From positions 41,105-105,104 of the forward strand of contig CAZQXD010000006.1 of the NCBI GenBank assembly GCA_964597315.1: a stretch of DNA of 64,000 bases, in the 5' to 3' direction. Below are positions 1-7,326 of this stretch, one piece after another (the stretch's first letter is position 1; the number at the start of each line of letters is the position of its first letter). The notes under the pieces are model-generated. The model ran no database searches. It had not been told where the DNA came from and saw only the letters and a program-made list of their open reading frames with translations. The translations under genes were made by a program, and so were the position numbers. This DNA is from CAZQXD01 sp964597315 (GTDB taxonomy: Bacteria; Pseudomonadota; Gammaproteobacteria; Competibacterales; Competibacteraceae).

Positions 1-106
1 CGTCCTCCCATACGCCGGCGTGCATTCCCCAGCCATGTACCAGCACCAGCTCGGGTCCGGCGCCCACGCTGCGGACATAGAGGGACGAGGAAGAGGATTC
101 GGGCAT
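1..106 (-). CDS. bioH: BioH-like pimeloyl-ACP methyl ester esterase, N-terminal part
   Basis: Only the first 35 codons are in the window; the gene runs off the left edge. The reading ends in LVLVHGWGMHAGVWED, which matches the N-terminal oxyanion-hole strand (HGWGxxAxVW) of BioH alpha/beta hydrolases. That family releases pimeloyl-ACP from its methyl ester in biotin synthesis, in the cytoplasm. The catalytic Ser, Asp and His lie outside the window, so the assignment rests on this one motif. Another small alpha/beta hydrolase is possible. The ATG at 106 is the start chosen; the frame stays open a little further upstream. Confidence 0.6.
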   Translation of the reverse strand, partial: MPESSSSSLYVRSVGAGPELVLVHGWGMHAGVWED

Positions 107-263
107 GAACGTGCTGAACTCGACGGCGGGTAGATTTGGAGACCCATTATAACGACTCGCCGCGTCCGTGGCCCAATGCCGTAACTACCGCTATGCTATT
201 AGCGTCAAAAAGTTGTCCCCAAGGATGTTTCCAAGGACCTTGCAGGAGCAGGAGACCCGGCAC

Positions 264-971
264 GTGACGCAGCATGGACCCGACCCTCTCCCACCAGAAC
301 CCTGTTTCCGGGACCCGCCCCACGGCGGCTTTGTCTGGCCCGACCCGGACCCGCAGCTGGCCGACTGGCTGGCCCGGCGCATCTGCCGCCGCCGAGGCGA
401 TCTACTGGGCCATGTCCAGCGTATCCACTGGCAACTCCAGCATGGCGACCCGGTCGGTCGGTTCGGCGCCCTGGCTGATTTGTTCATCGCTCTAGGCCGT
501 GGCGGGCTGCCCCTGCGCCGACGACTGTTGGAGCTGGCCGCCGACCGCCTGGAGCCGAATTGCGCGGCATTTCTGCGCGCTCACCTGGACAGCGGCCTGG
601 GCGCCGCTACTCCCCTGCCCTGCCCACAGGCCTCCCGGCTCACCGGCGACTGCGGTGGCCGACTGGATGTGGTGGAGCGCCTGACCACCCGAACCGTCGC
701 CGCCGCCGATCCCCTAGACGAGGCCCGGGAGCGGATCGACGCCGGCCAGCTCGACCAGGCCCAGACCCTGCTGGAACAGGCGCTGCTGGCGCAGCCGGAA
801 CGGGAGGAACTGCACCGGGAACTGCTGACCGTCTACCGCCATCGCCGCGATCCTGCCCGCCTGGCGGTCATGCAAACCCGCCTGGCCCGCCTAAGCAATC
901 CCCTGGCCGCCGAGTGGGCGGCTCTAGGTCGGCAGCTCGCCGACAGCACGGATAGCGCAGCCGCCCCATGA
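264..971 (+). CDS. TPR/FimV-like protein, first gene of the GTPase operon
   Basis: A 235-residue soluble protein. The C-terminal third (LDEARERIDAGQLDQAQTLL, then ALLAQPEREELHRELLTVY) has the helical periodicity of a TPR and recalls the short C-terminal domain of FimV. The N-terminal two thirds (Trp/Arg-rich, with a DPQLADWLARRI segment) match nothing I recognise. The GTG start at 264 is preferred because CAGGAG lies 9 bases upstream; a start at 225 in the same frame is possible. The stop overlaps the next gene by four bases (ATGA), so translation is probably coupled. It opens a tight operon running to 5569. Polar-landmark scaffolding is an inference from the FimV likeness and the GTPase downstream. 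Confidence 0.7.
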   Translation: MTQHGPDPLPPEPCFRDPPHGGFVWPDPDPQLADWLARRICRRRGDLLGHVQRIHWQLQHGDPVGRFGALADLFIALGRGGLPLRRRLLELAADRLEPNCAAFLRAHLDSGLGAATPLPCPQASRLTGDCGGRLDVVERLTTRTVAAADPLDEARERIDAGQLDQAQTLLEQALLAQPEREELHRELLTVYRHRRDPARLAVMQTRLARLSNPLAAEWAALGRQLADSTDSAAAP

Positions 972-2146
972 CAACCCCATCCCCCCCACCCCTGAATCTC
1001 GTGGCCCTAAACCTGTCCGACCAGACCCTGGCCAGCCTGAAAATGGTGCTGCGCGGTCCCGGCGGCGACTGGTGTCGGCTCAGCGACGCCGACGCCGCTC
1101 AGGCGGCCATTCTGGACGCCGACGCGGTGGGCGCCCTGACCCTGTATGACCAGCATCGCCATCGCTATCCCAGCCAGCCCTTGGTGGTGATCTCGGTACG
1201 GGACGTGTACCTCAAAAATATCCTACTGGTGAAAAAGCCGGTGCGGGTGGCCGAACTGATGACCGCCCTGACCCAGGCTCGGGACCGTATCCACGCCGCC
1301 GGGCCGAGCGGGCCGACCCCGGCCGCCAAAGCGTCCCCGCCAACCGCCACGCCGAGCAGACCGGCACCGGCCGCCAAAACGCCTCCGCCAGTGACCCCGG
1401 CGGTTCCGCCACCCCGAGCCCAGACCCGCGCCGCTACCCGGGCCATGGATGCCGACGCCGGTATCGAGCTCTGCGGCCAGGCCCCCGACCTGGACCTAGC
1501 CGATCCCCAGTCCCGGGATCAGCTCTTTTACGACCCAGGCCGGTATCTCCAGGGCTGGCTGCAACAGGCCCTGGCCGAGGCCCAGGGCCGCAACGCCGCC
1601 TTGGCCCTGGCTCTGCCACAACAGCGCCTGGTTCTGCTGCCCGCCACCCGCCGTTGCCATGTCGGCCTCAGCGACCGGCAATTGCGGGGGCTGTGCCTGC
1701 TGCCCAACCTGGACCCGCCAGCCGGGCAGTGGCTGAGCGAGGCCGAGGCCCGGCGGCTGGACTCTGGCGACAGCCCCGGCGCTCCCCTGGATGCCCTGCT
1801 CTGGAAAGTGGCCCTGTGGACCGCCCATGGCCGCCTGCCCAAGGGCAGCGATCCCGGCCAGCGGGTGGCCCTGCGCCACTGGCCCAATTTCACCCGGCTG
1901 CTGGCGCCCCCCCATGCCTTGCGCATCGCCGCCCTGTGGAGCCGCTCCCCTTGCGTGCTGGCCGATACTCCCCGGTTGCTGGCCATTCCCCAGCGCTATG
2001 TGTTCGCTTTTTACAGCGCCTGCCGGGCCTTGGAACTGTTGGAAATCACCGCCCCCATGACCGCCCCGGTCGCCGCCCCCCCCGCCCCGACCAAGTCCCG
2101 GGGCCTGCTGCGACGGATTCTAGCGGTGCTGCGCCGGGCGGACTGA
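968..2146 (+). CDS. Receiver-like protein with Pro/Ala-rich linker, function unknown
   Basis: 392 residues. Residues about 10-110 read like a CheY-type receiver fold: a hydrophobic strand ending ILDAD, a strand LVVISV, and KKP at the place of the conserved Lys-Pro. The upstream acidic pair is not clear, so phosphorylation is doubtful. Residues about 115-165 form a Pro/Ala/Thr-rich linker. The C-terminal 220 residues are rich in Leu and Ala and unassigned. No signal peptide or membrane segment is seen. It overlaps the preceding gene by ATGA and lies 13 bases before the GTPase gene. An adaptor role in the GTPase module is inferred from context only. Confidence 0.65.
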   Translation: MTTPSPPPLNLVALNLSDQTLASLKMVLRGPGGDWCRLSDADAAQAAILDADAVGALTLYDQHRHRYPSQPLVVISVRDVYLKNILLVKKPVRVAELMTALTQARDRIHAAGPSGPTPAAKASPPTATPSRPAPAAKTPPPVTPAVPPPRAQTRAATRAMDADAGIELCGQAPDLDLADPQSRDQLFYDPGRYLQGWLQQALAEAQGRNAALALALPQQRLVLLPATRRCHVGLSDRQLRGLCLLPNLDPPAGQWLSEAEARRLDSGDSPGAPLDALLWKVALWTAHGRLPKGSDPGQRVALRHWPNFTRLLAPPHALRIAALWSRSPCVLADTPRLLAIPQRYVFAFYSACRALELLEITAPMTAPVAAPPAPTKSRGLLRRILAVLRRAD

Positions 2147-2159
2147 CGGAGAACCCTCC

Positions 2160-2696
2160 ATGAGCCATTACAAGATTATCTTCACCGGCCCGGTGGGTTC
2201 GGGAAAGACCACAGCCATCACCACCATCAGCGACACCCCACCGGTGGCCACCGATGCCCAGGCCAGCGATATGACCGTGTCCCGCAAGCCCACCACCACC
2301 GTGGCCATGGACTACGGCACCCTGCGTCTGGGTGACGAGGGGCGCATCCATCTCTATGGCACCCCGGGCCAGGAACGTTTCGATTTCATGTGGGACATTC
2401 TCACCGAAGGGGGCATCGGCTTGGTGCTGTTGCTGGACAACACCCGTCCCGCTCCCTTCAAGGACCTGGAATTCTTCACGGGCGCATTCCGGGATTTCAT
2501 CACCCGCACCGGCCTGGTGATGGGGGTGACCCGCTCCGATCTGGAACCGGAACCCTACCTGGATCAGTACCACCGGGAGTTGGAGCGGATCGGTCTGCGG
2601 GCGCCCTTGTTCCAGGTGGACGCCCGCCGCCGGGATGATGTGTCGCTGCTGGTCCAAGCCCTGCTCTATCAACTGGACCCGGGTCTGGCGGAGTGA
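2160..2696 (+). CDS. MglA-type small Ras-like GTPase
   Basis: 178 residues, the usual length for bacterial Ras-like GTPases. The P-loop is GPVGSGKT (residues 10-17). The switch II region is YGTPGQERFDF (TPGQ at 68-71), with Pro replacing the Ala of DTAGQ as in MglA and related bacterial GTPases. The base-recognition motif is TRSD (124-127) in place of NKxD. Family knowledge: such GTPases switch between GTP and GDP forms, are acted on by Roadblock/LC7 partners, and set polarity in Myxococcus. A Roadblock gene lies in the same operon (3957-4319), a typical pairing. No lipidation motif is seen, so the protein should be cytosolic or recruited by partners. Confidence 0.9.
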   Translation: MSHYKIIFTGPVGSGKTTAITTISDTPPVATDAQASDMTVSRKPTTTVAMDYGTLRLGDEGRIHLYGTPGQERFDFMWDILTEGGIGLVLLLDNTRPAPFKDLEFFTGAFRDFITRTGLVMGVTRSDLEPEPYLDQYHRELERIGLRAPLFQVDARRRDDVSLLVQALLYQLDPGLAE

Positions 2697-2697
2697 T

Positions 2698-3357
2698 ATG
2701 GACCGTTACCGACTACACCACCAGACCTGGCTGCTGCCCACCCCCGCCGGGGCTTATCAGGCCGCCTGCACCGCCCAGCCGGGACCGGTGCGGGAGTTCC
2801 TGCTTGGCCTGCTGCGCCAGGGCCGTAGCCGGCTGGCCACCGTGGAAACCCTCTGTCACTGGACCGGCGAGGTAGAACCGGACGCCGCCCTGGGCCTGTT
2901 GCACCGCCTCCAGACCCTGGGTCTGGTGCAGGGGGAGGATGCCGAGCGCAGCGCCCCCCTAGGCCCCCTGGAGCAGGTTCTGCCGCCGCTGTTGGCGCCC
3001 CTGTCCGGGTCCGGGCGGGCGCTGCTGGCCGACGGCCAAGGGTTGTATGTCTGCCGCCACGGGTTTCCCCACGAGACCGCCGAGGAGCTAGCCGCCCTGA
3101 GCGCCGACCTGGCTTCCTTGCACCAGCGTCATCAGGGCCTGCTGCGCCATAACCTGAACCTGCCTTACGACGCCTGGGCCTTGGTGGACGCCGCCGGTAA
3201 TAGCCGAGTGGGATTCTGGCCCCTGCATATGGGCAATACCCACTTCGTGCTGGTGCTGAGCGACGAACCCCGCCTGAACCAGACGGCTTTCCGGGACCTG
3301 ATCTGGACCCTGGGACAGCGTTACCTGGACCCTTTGAACCACAAGGAGACGGCATGA
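2698..3357 (+). CDS. Winged-helix-like operon protein, function unknown
   Basis: 219 residues. The N-terminal half (about residues 20-85) has the length and hydrophobic pattern of a winged helix, like the PatA/DUF4388-type regions near bacterial GTPases. The C-terminal segment YDAWALVDAAGNSRVGFWPL and its sequel could be a degenerate Roadblock/longin fold. Neither is certain. The ATG at 2698 overlaps the end of the GTPase gene (TGATATG). The stop overlaps the protoglobin start as ATGA. Translational coupling on both sides suggests balanced synthesis with the GTPase. Confidence 0.65.
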   Translation: MDRYRLHHQTWLLPTPAGAYQAACTAQPGPVREFLLGLLRQGRSRLATVETLCHWTGEVEPDAALGLLHRLQTLGLVQGEDAERSAPLGPLEQVLPPLLAPLSGSGRALLADGQGLYVCRHGFPHETAEELAALSADLASLHQRHQGLLRHNLNLPYDAWALVDAAGNSRVGFWPLHMGNTHFVLVLSDEPRLNQTAFRDLIWTLGQRYLDPLNHKETA

Positions 3358-3944
3358 ATCCCGATGACTACCGGGCGCTCACCGCCCATGGCAAGCTGTA
3401 CGCCAGCCTCACCCCCGAAGACGAGGCGCTGCTGCGGGAGGCTGGTCCCCGGCTGCGGCCCCGGCTGCCCCATGTCACCGACGGTTTCTACCAAGTGCTG
3501 CTGTCCATTCCCGAGGCCCGACCGTTACTGGAAGGGCGCATGGACAAGCTACGCAATACCCACCTGGAATGGCTGGAGCGGCTGTTCACCGGGCCTTACG
3601 ACGCCGATTTCACCCGCTATCTCTACGACGTGGGGGCGACCCATGTGCGGGTTCGATTGCCGGTGGAGTTCATGGCCTGCGGCATCACCCAGATCGGCAA
3701 TCATCTGCTGGCGGAACTGGCCACTCTATACGGCGACGACGGCCCGCGTCTGGCCCGGACAGCCCGGGCCATCAGTGCCGTGCTGGGTTTCTCCCAGATC
3801 ATCATGCAGGAATCCTACCAGTCCTCCCTGCTGGCCCAGGAACTGGATCGGTTTCTGGCCATTACCGGCATCAGCCGCACCCTGTTCGAGAATCTGGCCC
3901 GGAGTTACCGGGACGGGCCGTCTGTCACCTCCGCGCATTTATAA
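3354..3944 (+). CDS. Protoglobin / sensor-globin domain protein
   Basis: 196 residues, essentially one globin-coupled-sensor type globin domain. It begins with the usual L-x-x-L-T-x-E-D region, then FYQVLLSIPEARPLL, then VGATHVRVRLPVEFMACG. H97 in GATHVRV sits where the proximal haem ligand is found in this family. No output domain follows, so it is a stand-alone globin. Family role: binding O2, CO or NO and passing the state to a signalling partner. Here the likely partners are the GTPase and Roadblock proteins of the operon; that is inference. It overlaps the preceding gene by ATGA. Confidence 0.8.
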   Translation: MNPDDYRALTAHGKLYASLTPEDEALLREAGPRLRPRLPHVTDGFYQVLLSIPEARPLLEGRMDKLRNTHLEWLERLFTGPYDADFTRYLYDVGATHVRVRLPVEFMACGITQIGNHLLAELATLYGDDGPRLARTARAISAVLGFSQIIMQESYQSSLLAQELDRFLAITGISRTLFENLARSYRDGPSVTSAHL

Positions 3945-3956
3945 GGAGTCCGCGTC

Positions 3957-4319
3957 ATGCGCCAAGATATGTTGAGTTCCATCCTCAGCGAATTGAACGG
4001 CACCTCCGCCGACATCGAAGCCTCGGCCATCATCTCCACCGACGGGCTGATGATGGCCGCCCTGCTGCCGGCGGGCATGGACGAGGACCGGGTGGGCGCC
4101 ATGAGCGCCGCCATGTTGTCCCTAGGCAGCCGCACCGCCCAGGAACTGGGTCGGGGTGGCCTGGAACAAGTGCTGGTCAAGGGCGCTCAGGGCTATGTGC
4201 TGATGACCCACGCCGGCGAGGAAGCCGTGGTGTCGGTGCTGGCCAAGCCCCAGGCCCGGCTGGGGCTGATTTTCCTGGATGTGAAGCGGGCCGCCGAGGC
4301 TATCCGCAAACTGCTCTGA
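3957..4319 (+). CDS. Roadblock/LC7 domain protein (MglB-like)
   Basis: 120 residues covering a single Roadblock/LC7 domain: helix 1 (SSILSELNG), strands with ASAIISTDGLMMAALLP, and the C-terminal LGLIFLDVKRAAEAIRKLL. Family knowledge: MglB-like Roadblock dimers act as GTPase-activating or positioning partners of MglA-type GTPases. The GTPase gene is three genes upstream on the same strand. The start is supported by AAGGAG about 10 bases before the ATG. The protein should be cytosolic. Confidence 0.9.
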   Translation: MRQDMLSSILSELNGTSADIEASAIISTDGLMMAALLPAGMDEDRVGAMSAAMLSLGSRTAQELGRGGLEQVLVKGAQGYVLMTHAGEEAVVSVLAKPQARLGLIFLDVKRAAEAIRKLL

Positions 4320-4335
4320 ACCGGGAGGCACGCCC

Positions 4336-4809
4336 ATGGACCCCATGCACCCCGCCGACGTGGTCGGCGACTACCGCGAGCATACCTTGCGCTACCACGA
4401 CGGCAGCGAGCGCCGGGTACTGGTCACCGACCGGGAAACCCCCTACCCCGATGGCCGACTGATCGTCTCCCGCACCGATCCCCACGGGCTGATCACCCAC
4501 GCCAACGACTCCTTCGTGGAAATGTCCGGCTACCGCCGGGATGAACTGCTGGGCCTGCCCCATTACATCCTGCGTCACCCGGATATGCCGGCGGCGGCCT
4601 TCAAGGATCTCTGGGATACCCTATCCCGGGGCGACAAATGGCGTGGCTATGTGAAGAACCTGCGCAAGGATGGGGGTTTCTACTGGGTCTACGCCACGGT
4701 CATACCCAATGTGCGCGGCGGCCGGGTGGTGGGCTACACCTCGGTGCGGCGCAAGCCGTCCCGGCACAAGGTGGAGGAAATGGCGACCCTTTACCGAACC
4801 ATGCTCTGA
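4336..4809 (+). CDS. Aer-type PAS domain protein
   Basis: 157 residues, one PAS domain with little else. The core HANDSFVEMSGYRRDELLG, followed by HPDMPAAAFKDLW and the W-x-G-x-V-K-N-L-R-K-D-G-G-F-Y-W-V signature, is that of the FAD-binding PAS of the aerotaxis receptor Aer and its relatives. There is no membrane, HAMP or methyl-accepting domain, so it is a free-standing sensor. FAD binding and redox sensing are inferred from the Aer likeness. A strong GGGAGG site lies before the ATG, and the gene sits 16 bases after the Roadblock gene. Confidence 0.85.
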   Translation: MDPMHPADVVGDYREHTLRYHDGSERRVLVTDRETPYPDGRLIVSRTDPHGLITHANDSFVEMSGYRRDELLGLPHYILRHPDMPAAAFKDLWDTLSRGDKWRGYVKNLRKDGGFYWVYATVIPNVRGGRVVGYTSVRRKPSRHKVEEMATLYRTML

Positions 4810-4822
4810 GGGAGAGCCGGTC

Positions 4823-5569
4823 ATGACCTACAACTTTACGGTAACCCCGGATTTCAACCCGGACCTGATTTCCGCCTGGTTCATCTTCAATACCTGGCTG
4901 CAAAAACACTGGGGCGAGCACATTCACCTGGAACTGTATAACGACTTTCCCCAGTTGCAGCAGGCCCTGGAAACCGGCCAGGTGGACCTGATCTACGCCA
5001 ACCCCTACGAAACCACCGCCCTGGTCCGAGAACGGGGTTTCGTACCCCTGGTCCGCCCCTTGGACAAACAGGACGAGGGGGTGATCGTGACGCGTGACGA
5101 CCATCCGGCCCAGCGGGTGGAGGATTTGCGACCGGGCATCCGGGTGGCCACCACCCAGGACCCGGATGTGAACCGCATCTGTCTGATCATGCTGGAACCG
5201 GCGGAGCTGGACACCGGCAATATTCAGCTCGTCTACCGCAACAACCACCTGCTGGCGGCCAAGGACGTGTTCCGGGGCGAGGCCGACGTGGCCTTCATCC
5301 TGGCCGAAGCCTACGACGCCTTTTCCACCATGCTCCAAAGCCGGTTACGGCCCCTGGTGCGCAGCCAGATCCGCGATATTCACCACACCTTGCTGGCCGG
5401 GCCAAGACTGGCCGACCGTCAAGAAGACCTGCAAAGCCTGTTGATCAATATGCACCACACAGACAAAGGCCCCGGGGTGCTGGAGAGTCTGGGTTTCAGC
5501 GCCTGGGAACAGGTAGCGGGGGAGGACGTGGAATTTATGATTGACTTGATGGATACCCTGGAAAGTTAA
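4823..5569 (+). CDS. PhnD-like substrate-binding-fold protein without signal peptide
   Basis: 248 residues with the periplasmic-binding fold of the PhnD/SsuA group. Examples are QVDLIYANPYETTALVRERG, an early (VD)LIYANP ligand-loop pattern, and VFRGEADVAFILAEAYDAF in the second lobe. The N-terminus (MTYNFTVTPDFNPDL) has no hydrophobic signal segment and no lipobox, so it should stay in the cytoplasm, unlike transporter-linked PhnD proteins. No ABC permease or ATPase lies nearby. It is the last gene of the GTPase operon, 13 bases after the PAS gene. It may act as a cytosolic ligand sensor for the module; that is inference. The ATG at 4823 follows GGGAGA. Confidence 0.8.
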   Translation: MTYNFTVTPDFNPDLISAWFIFNTWLQKHWGEHIHLELYNDFPQLQQALETGQVDLIYANPYETTALVRERGFVPLVRPLDKQDEGVIVTRDDHPAQRVEDLRPGIRVATTQDPDVNRICLIMLEPAELDTGNIQLVYRNNHLLAAKDVFRGEADVAFILAEAYDAFSTMLQSRLRPLVRSQIRDIHHTLLAGPRLADRQEDLQSLLINMHHTDKGPGVLESLGFSAWEQVAGEDVEFMIDLMDTLES

Positions 5570-5589
5570 GTGGGCGGCAAAGCAGGCGA

Positions 5590-5614
5590 GGCGGGTCAAG
5601 GGCGAGGACCCGCC
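5590..5614. repeat. REP-like hairpin between convergent genes
   Basis: GGCGGGTC, nine bases, then GACCCGCC forms a perfect 8-bp stem. It lies between the ends of the PhnD-like gene and the convergent MFS gene and may act as a two-way terminator. The stem sequence matches the arms of the repeats at 48533-48581 and 63952-64000, so it probably belongs to the same dispersed family. Confidence 0.55.
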
Positions 5615-5712
5615 TATGAGTCCTTTGGGGAGGCGTGAAAACACCAGCGTGCGGATCAACACGGGAGCGCCAAAAAAAATCCAAAAACCCACAGCCATGC
5701 CCAGCGCCACCC

Positions 5713-6906
5713 TCAGCCTCGGGCGTCTCCCGTTCCCGTCCCCACCAGGGCCACCCCCCCGATCAGCAAGGCCACCCCGCCCAAGGTCAGCAGCGCCATG
5801 TCGATACCAAAGCTATCAGACATCCAGCCCAGGCCCGCGCCCACGGGAATAAACACCAATTGGATCATCAGGCTGGCCGCAGATAACACCGTCGCCCGGC
5901 GGGCCGAATCCACCCGGCGGTTGATATAATCCTGAACATGGGGCCAGCCAAAACCCCAAACCAGGCTGCCCGTCAACAACAACGGCGCCCCATGCCAGCC
6001 CAACGCCACACCGGCGCCCGCGCAGGCCAGCACCTCCAGACCCAGAATCAGCGCCAACACCGTCCGGTGGCTAAGCCGGTCCCCAAGGCGATGGCCCCAC
6101 TGGCCGGCCAGTCCGCCCAGTAAAAACCCCAGCGCCACCAGCGGTCCGAACCACTGTTCCGGCAGCCCGAGGGCGATGTAATAGGCTTGCTGCGCCCACA
6201 GGAAACACTTGCTGACGGCGAACAGCAGAGCGCCGATGACGATAACCCCGGCGATTTCCCGCTGTCCGCCCAGTGCAAAGCGCAAGGTCAGGCGCATATC
6301 GTGGAGGGGGGAGCGGCGCACCGGCGCCTTCAGGCGGGGCGGCTCCACCAGGGCCAAGGCGCTGACCAAGCATAGCCCGCCCGCCACGATCGACAGGGCC
6401 AGGGGCAGCTTGGGATGGACCGTGTAGAGAAACCCGCCAGCCAGGGCGGACAGGCCCACAGTGTACAAGGCCACCCCATGACGACGGCCCTCCAGGCGTC
6501 GGTACTCCCCCTCCTGCCCCTGGGCCAGCAGGGTGTCGTACAGCACGGCATTGATGGTGCCGGACACCAGGCTCACCCCCACCCCCAGCCATGCCTGGGC
6601 CAGGGTCGCGGTCAGAAACGAGTTGGCCAACATGAAAAAAGTAAACCCGGACAGATAGGCCACGCTGCCCAGGGCCAGCACGGCTTTGCGCCGCCACACA
6701 TCGGACAGCCAGCCGCTAGGTACCTCCATCACGATCACAACCAGGCTAAAGGCGGCCTCGCCGAGCATGAATTCCGTGAACCCCAAGCCGATCACCTCCT
6801 GGTAATAGGGAATCAGCACCGGCAGCACGAAAATCATGTTCATCCCAGCCGTGAACAAAAGAATCAACGGCTGGTTACGCTGGATCGAAGGTTGGAGAAT
6901 AGGCAC
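5713..6906 (-). CDS. MFS transporter
   Basis: 397 residues with about 12 hydrophobic segments. The loop after the second segment reads PSGWLSDVWRRKAVLALG, the MFS loop 2-3 signature (G-x-L-[SA]-D-x-x-x-R-R). An equivalent GQWGHRLGDRLSHR lies near the middle, as in the second half of the fold. It is an inner-membrane secondary transporter; substrate unknown. The start is GTG with GGGAG eight bases upstream. It converges on the GTPase operon and stands alone. Confidence 0.85.
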   Translation of the reverse strand: MPILQPSIQRNQPLILLFTAGMNMIFVLPVLIPYYQEVIGLGFTEFMLGEAAFSLVVIVMEVPSGWLSDVWRRKAVLALGSVAYLSGFTFFMLANSFLTATLAQAWLGVGVSLVSGTINAVLYDTLLAQGQEGEYRRLEGRRHGVALYTVGLSALAGGFLYTVHPKLPLALSIVAGGLCLVSALALVEPPRLKAPVRRSPLHDMRLTLRFALGGQREIAGVIVIGALLFAVSKCFLWAQQAYYIALGLPEQWFGPLVALGFLLGGLAGQWGHRLGDRLSHRTVLALILGLEVLACAGAGVALGWHGAPLLLTGSLVWGFGWPHVQDYINRRVDSARRATVLSAASLMIQLVFIPVGAGLGWMSDSFGIDMALLTLGGVALLIGGVALVGTGTGDARG

Positions 6907-6926
6907 GGCTTCGGCTCCCTGGACTG

Positions 6927-6972
6927 GAGCCGATTGTACGGTCTTGGGCCAACATTTACCGCACCCGCAGAT
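6927..6972. repeat. 46-bp dispersed repeat, copy 1
   Basis: This stretch in the MFS upstream region matches 14238-14283 with about four mismatches (shared core gagccgattgtacggtct, then gggcc, then catttaccgcacccg). It lies between the MFS start and the truncated gene at 7003-7158. It could be a relic of a mobile element end or a REP-type sequence. No other copy was seen in the window. Confidence 0.7.
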
Positions 6973-7002
6973 CGAGGCTGTCTAGAGTCTGCTGGAAGAT
7001 CA

Positions 7003-7158
7003 TCAGCTCGCCAGCGGCTTCTCCAGACAGGGGATTTGCCCGCGCTGCCAAAGCGCCAGCTCTTGCTCGGACAACTGGCCGAGCCGACGCAGCAGTTCCA
7101 GAGGGTGGTAGATACCCTGCTCCCATAGCAACCGCTCCACCCCGTCTGAAATGGTCAT
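7003..7158 (-). pseudogene. Short conserved-looking protein, probably the N-terminal stump of a larger gene
   Basis: 51 residues starting at an ATG with a strong GGGAGG site, so initiation looks real. The content (LLRRLGQLSEQELALWQRG, then QIPCLE) looks like a natural helical protein, but it stops abruptly and has no recognisable domain. The 46-bp repeat lies 30 bases beyond its stop, so rearrangement may have removed the rest. An intact small protein is the alternative. Confidence 0.5.
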
Positions 7159-7283
7159 GGTCTCGCCTCCCTGCTTCAACCGATTCCGACGTCCGCCGAC
7201 GACCTCCATTGTAATCAGTCCCGCCGCTTGGGAAACGCCAAGCCCTCGCAGTCCCGGACGCGGCCCATGCACCTGCGCAGAAC

Positions 7284-7311
7284 GATCCGGTTGCGTCTCC
7301 GAAACCGGATC
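7284..7311 (-). terminator. Hairpin after clpB
   Basis: GATCCGGTT, a 10-base loop and AACCGGATC form a perfect 9-bp stem 16 bases beyond the clpB stop. No clear U-run follows, so termination strength is uncertain. Confidence 0.5.
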
Positions 7312-7326
7312 GGATACAGCCTGGCC

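Noticed and set aside
5345..5710. Minus-strand open frame starting three bases past the MFS stop with one hydrophobic segment
   Set aside because: After about 50 codons it runs antisense through the PhnD-like gene, and there is no ribosome-binding site. The hydrophobic start alone is weak evidence.
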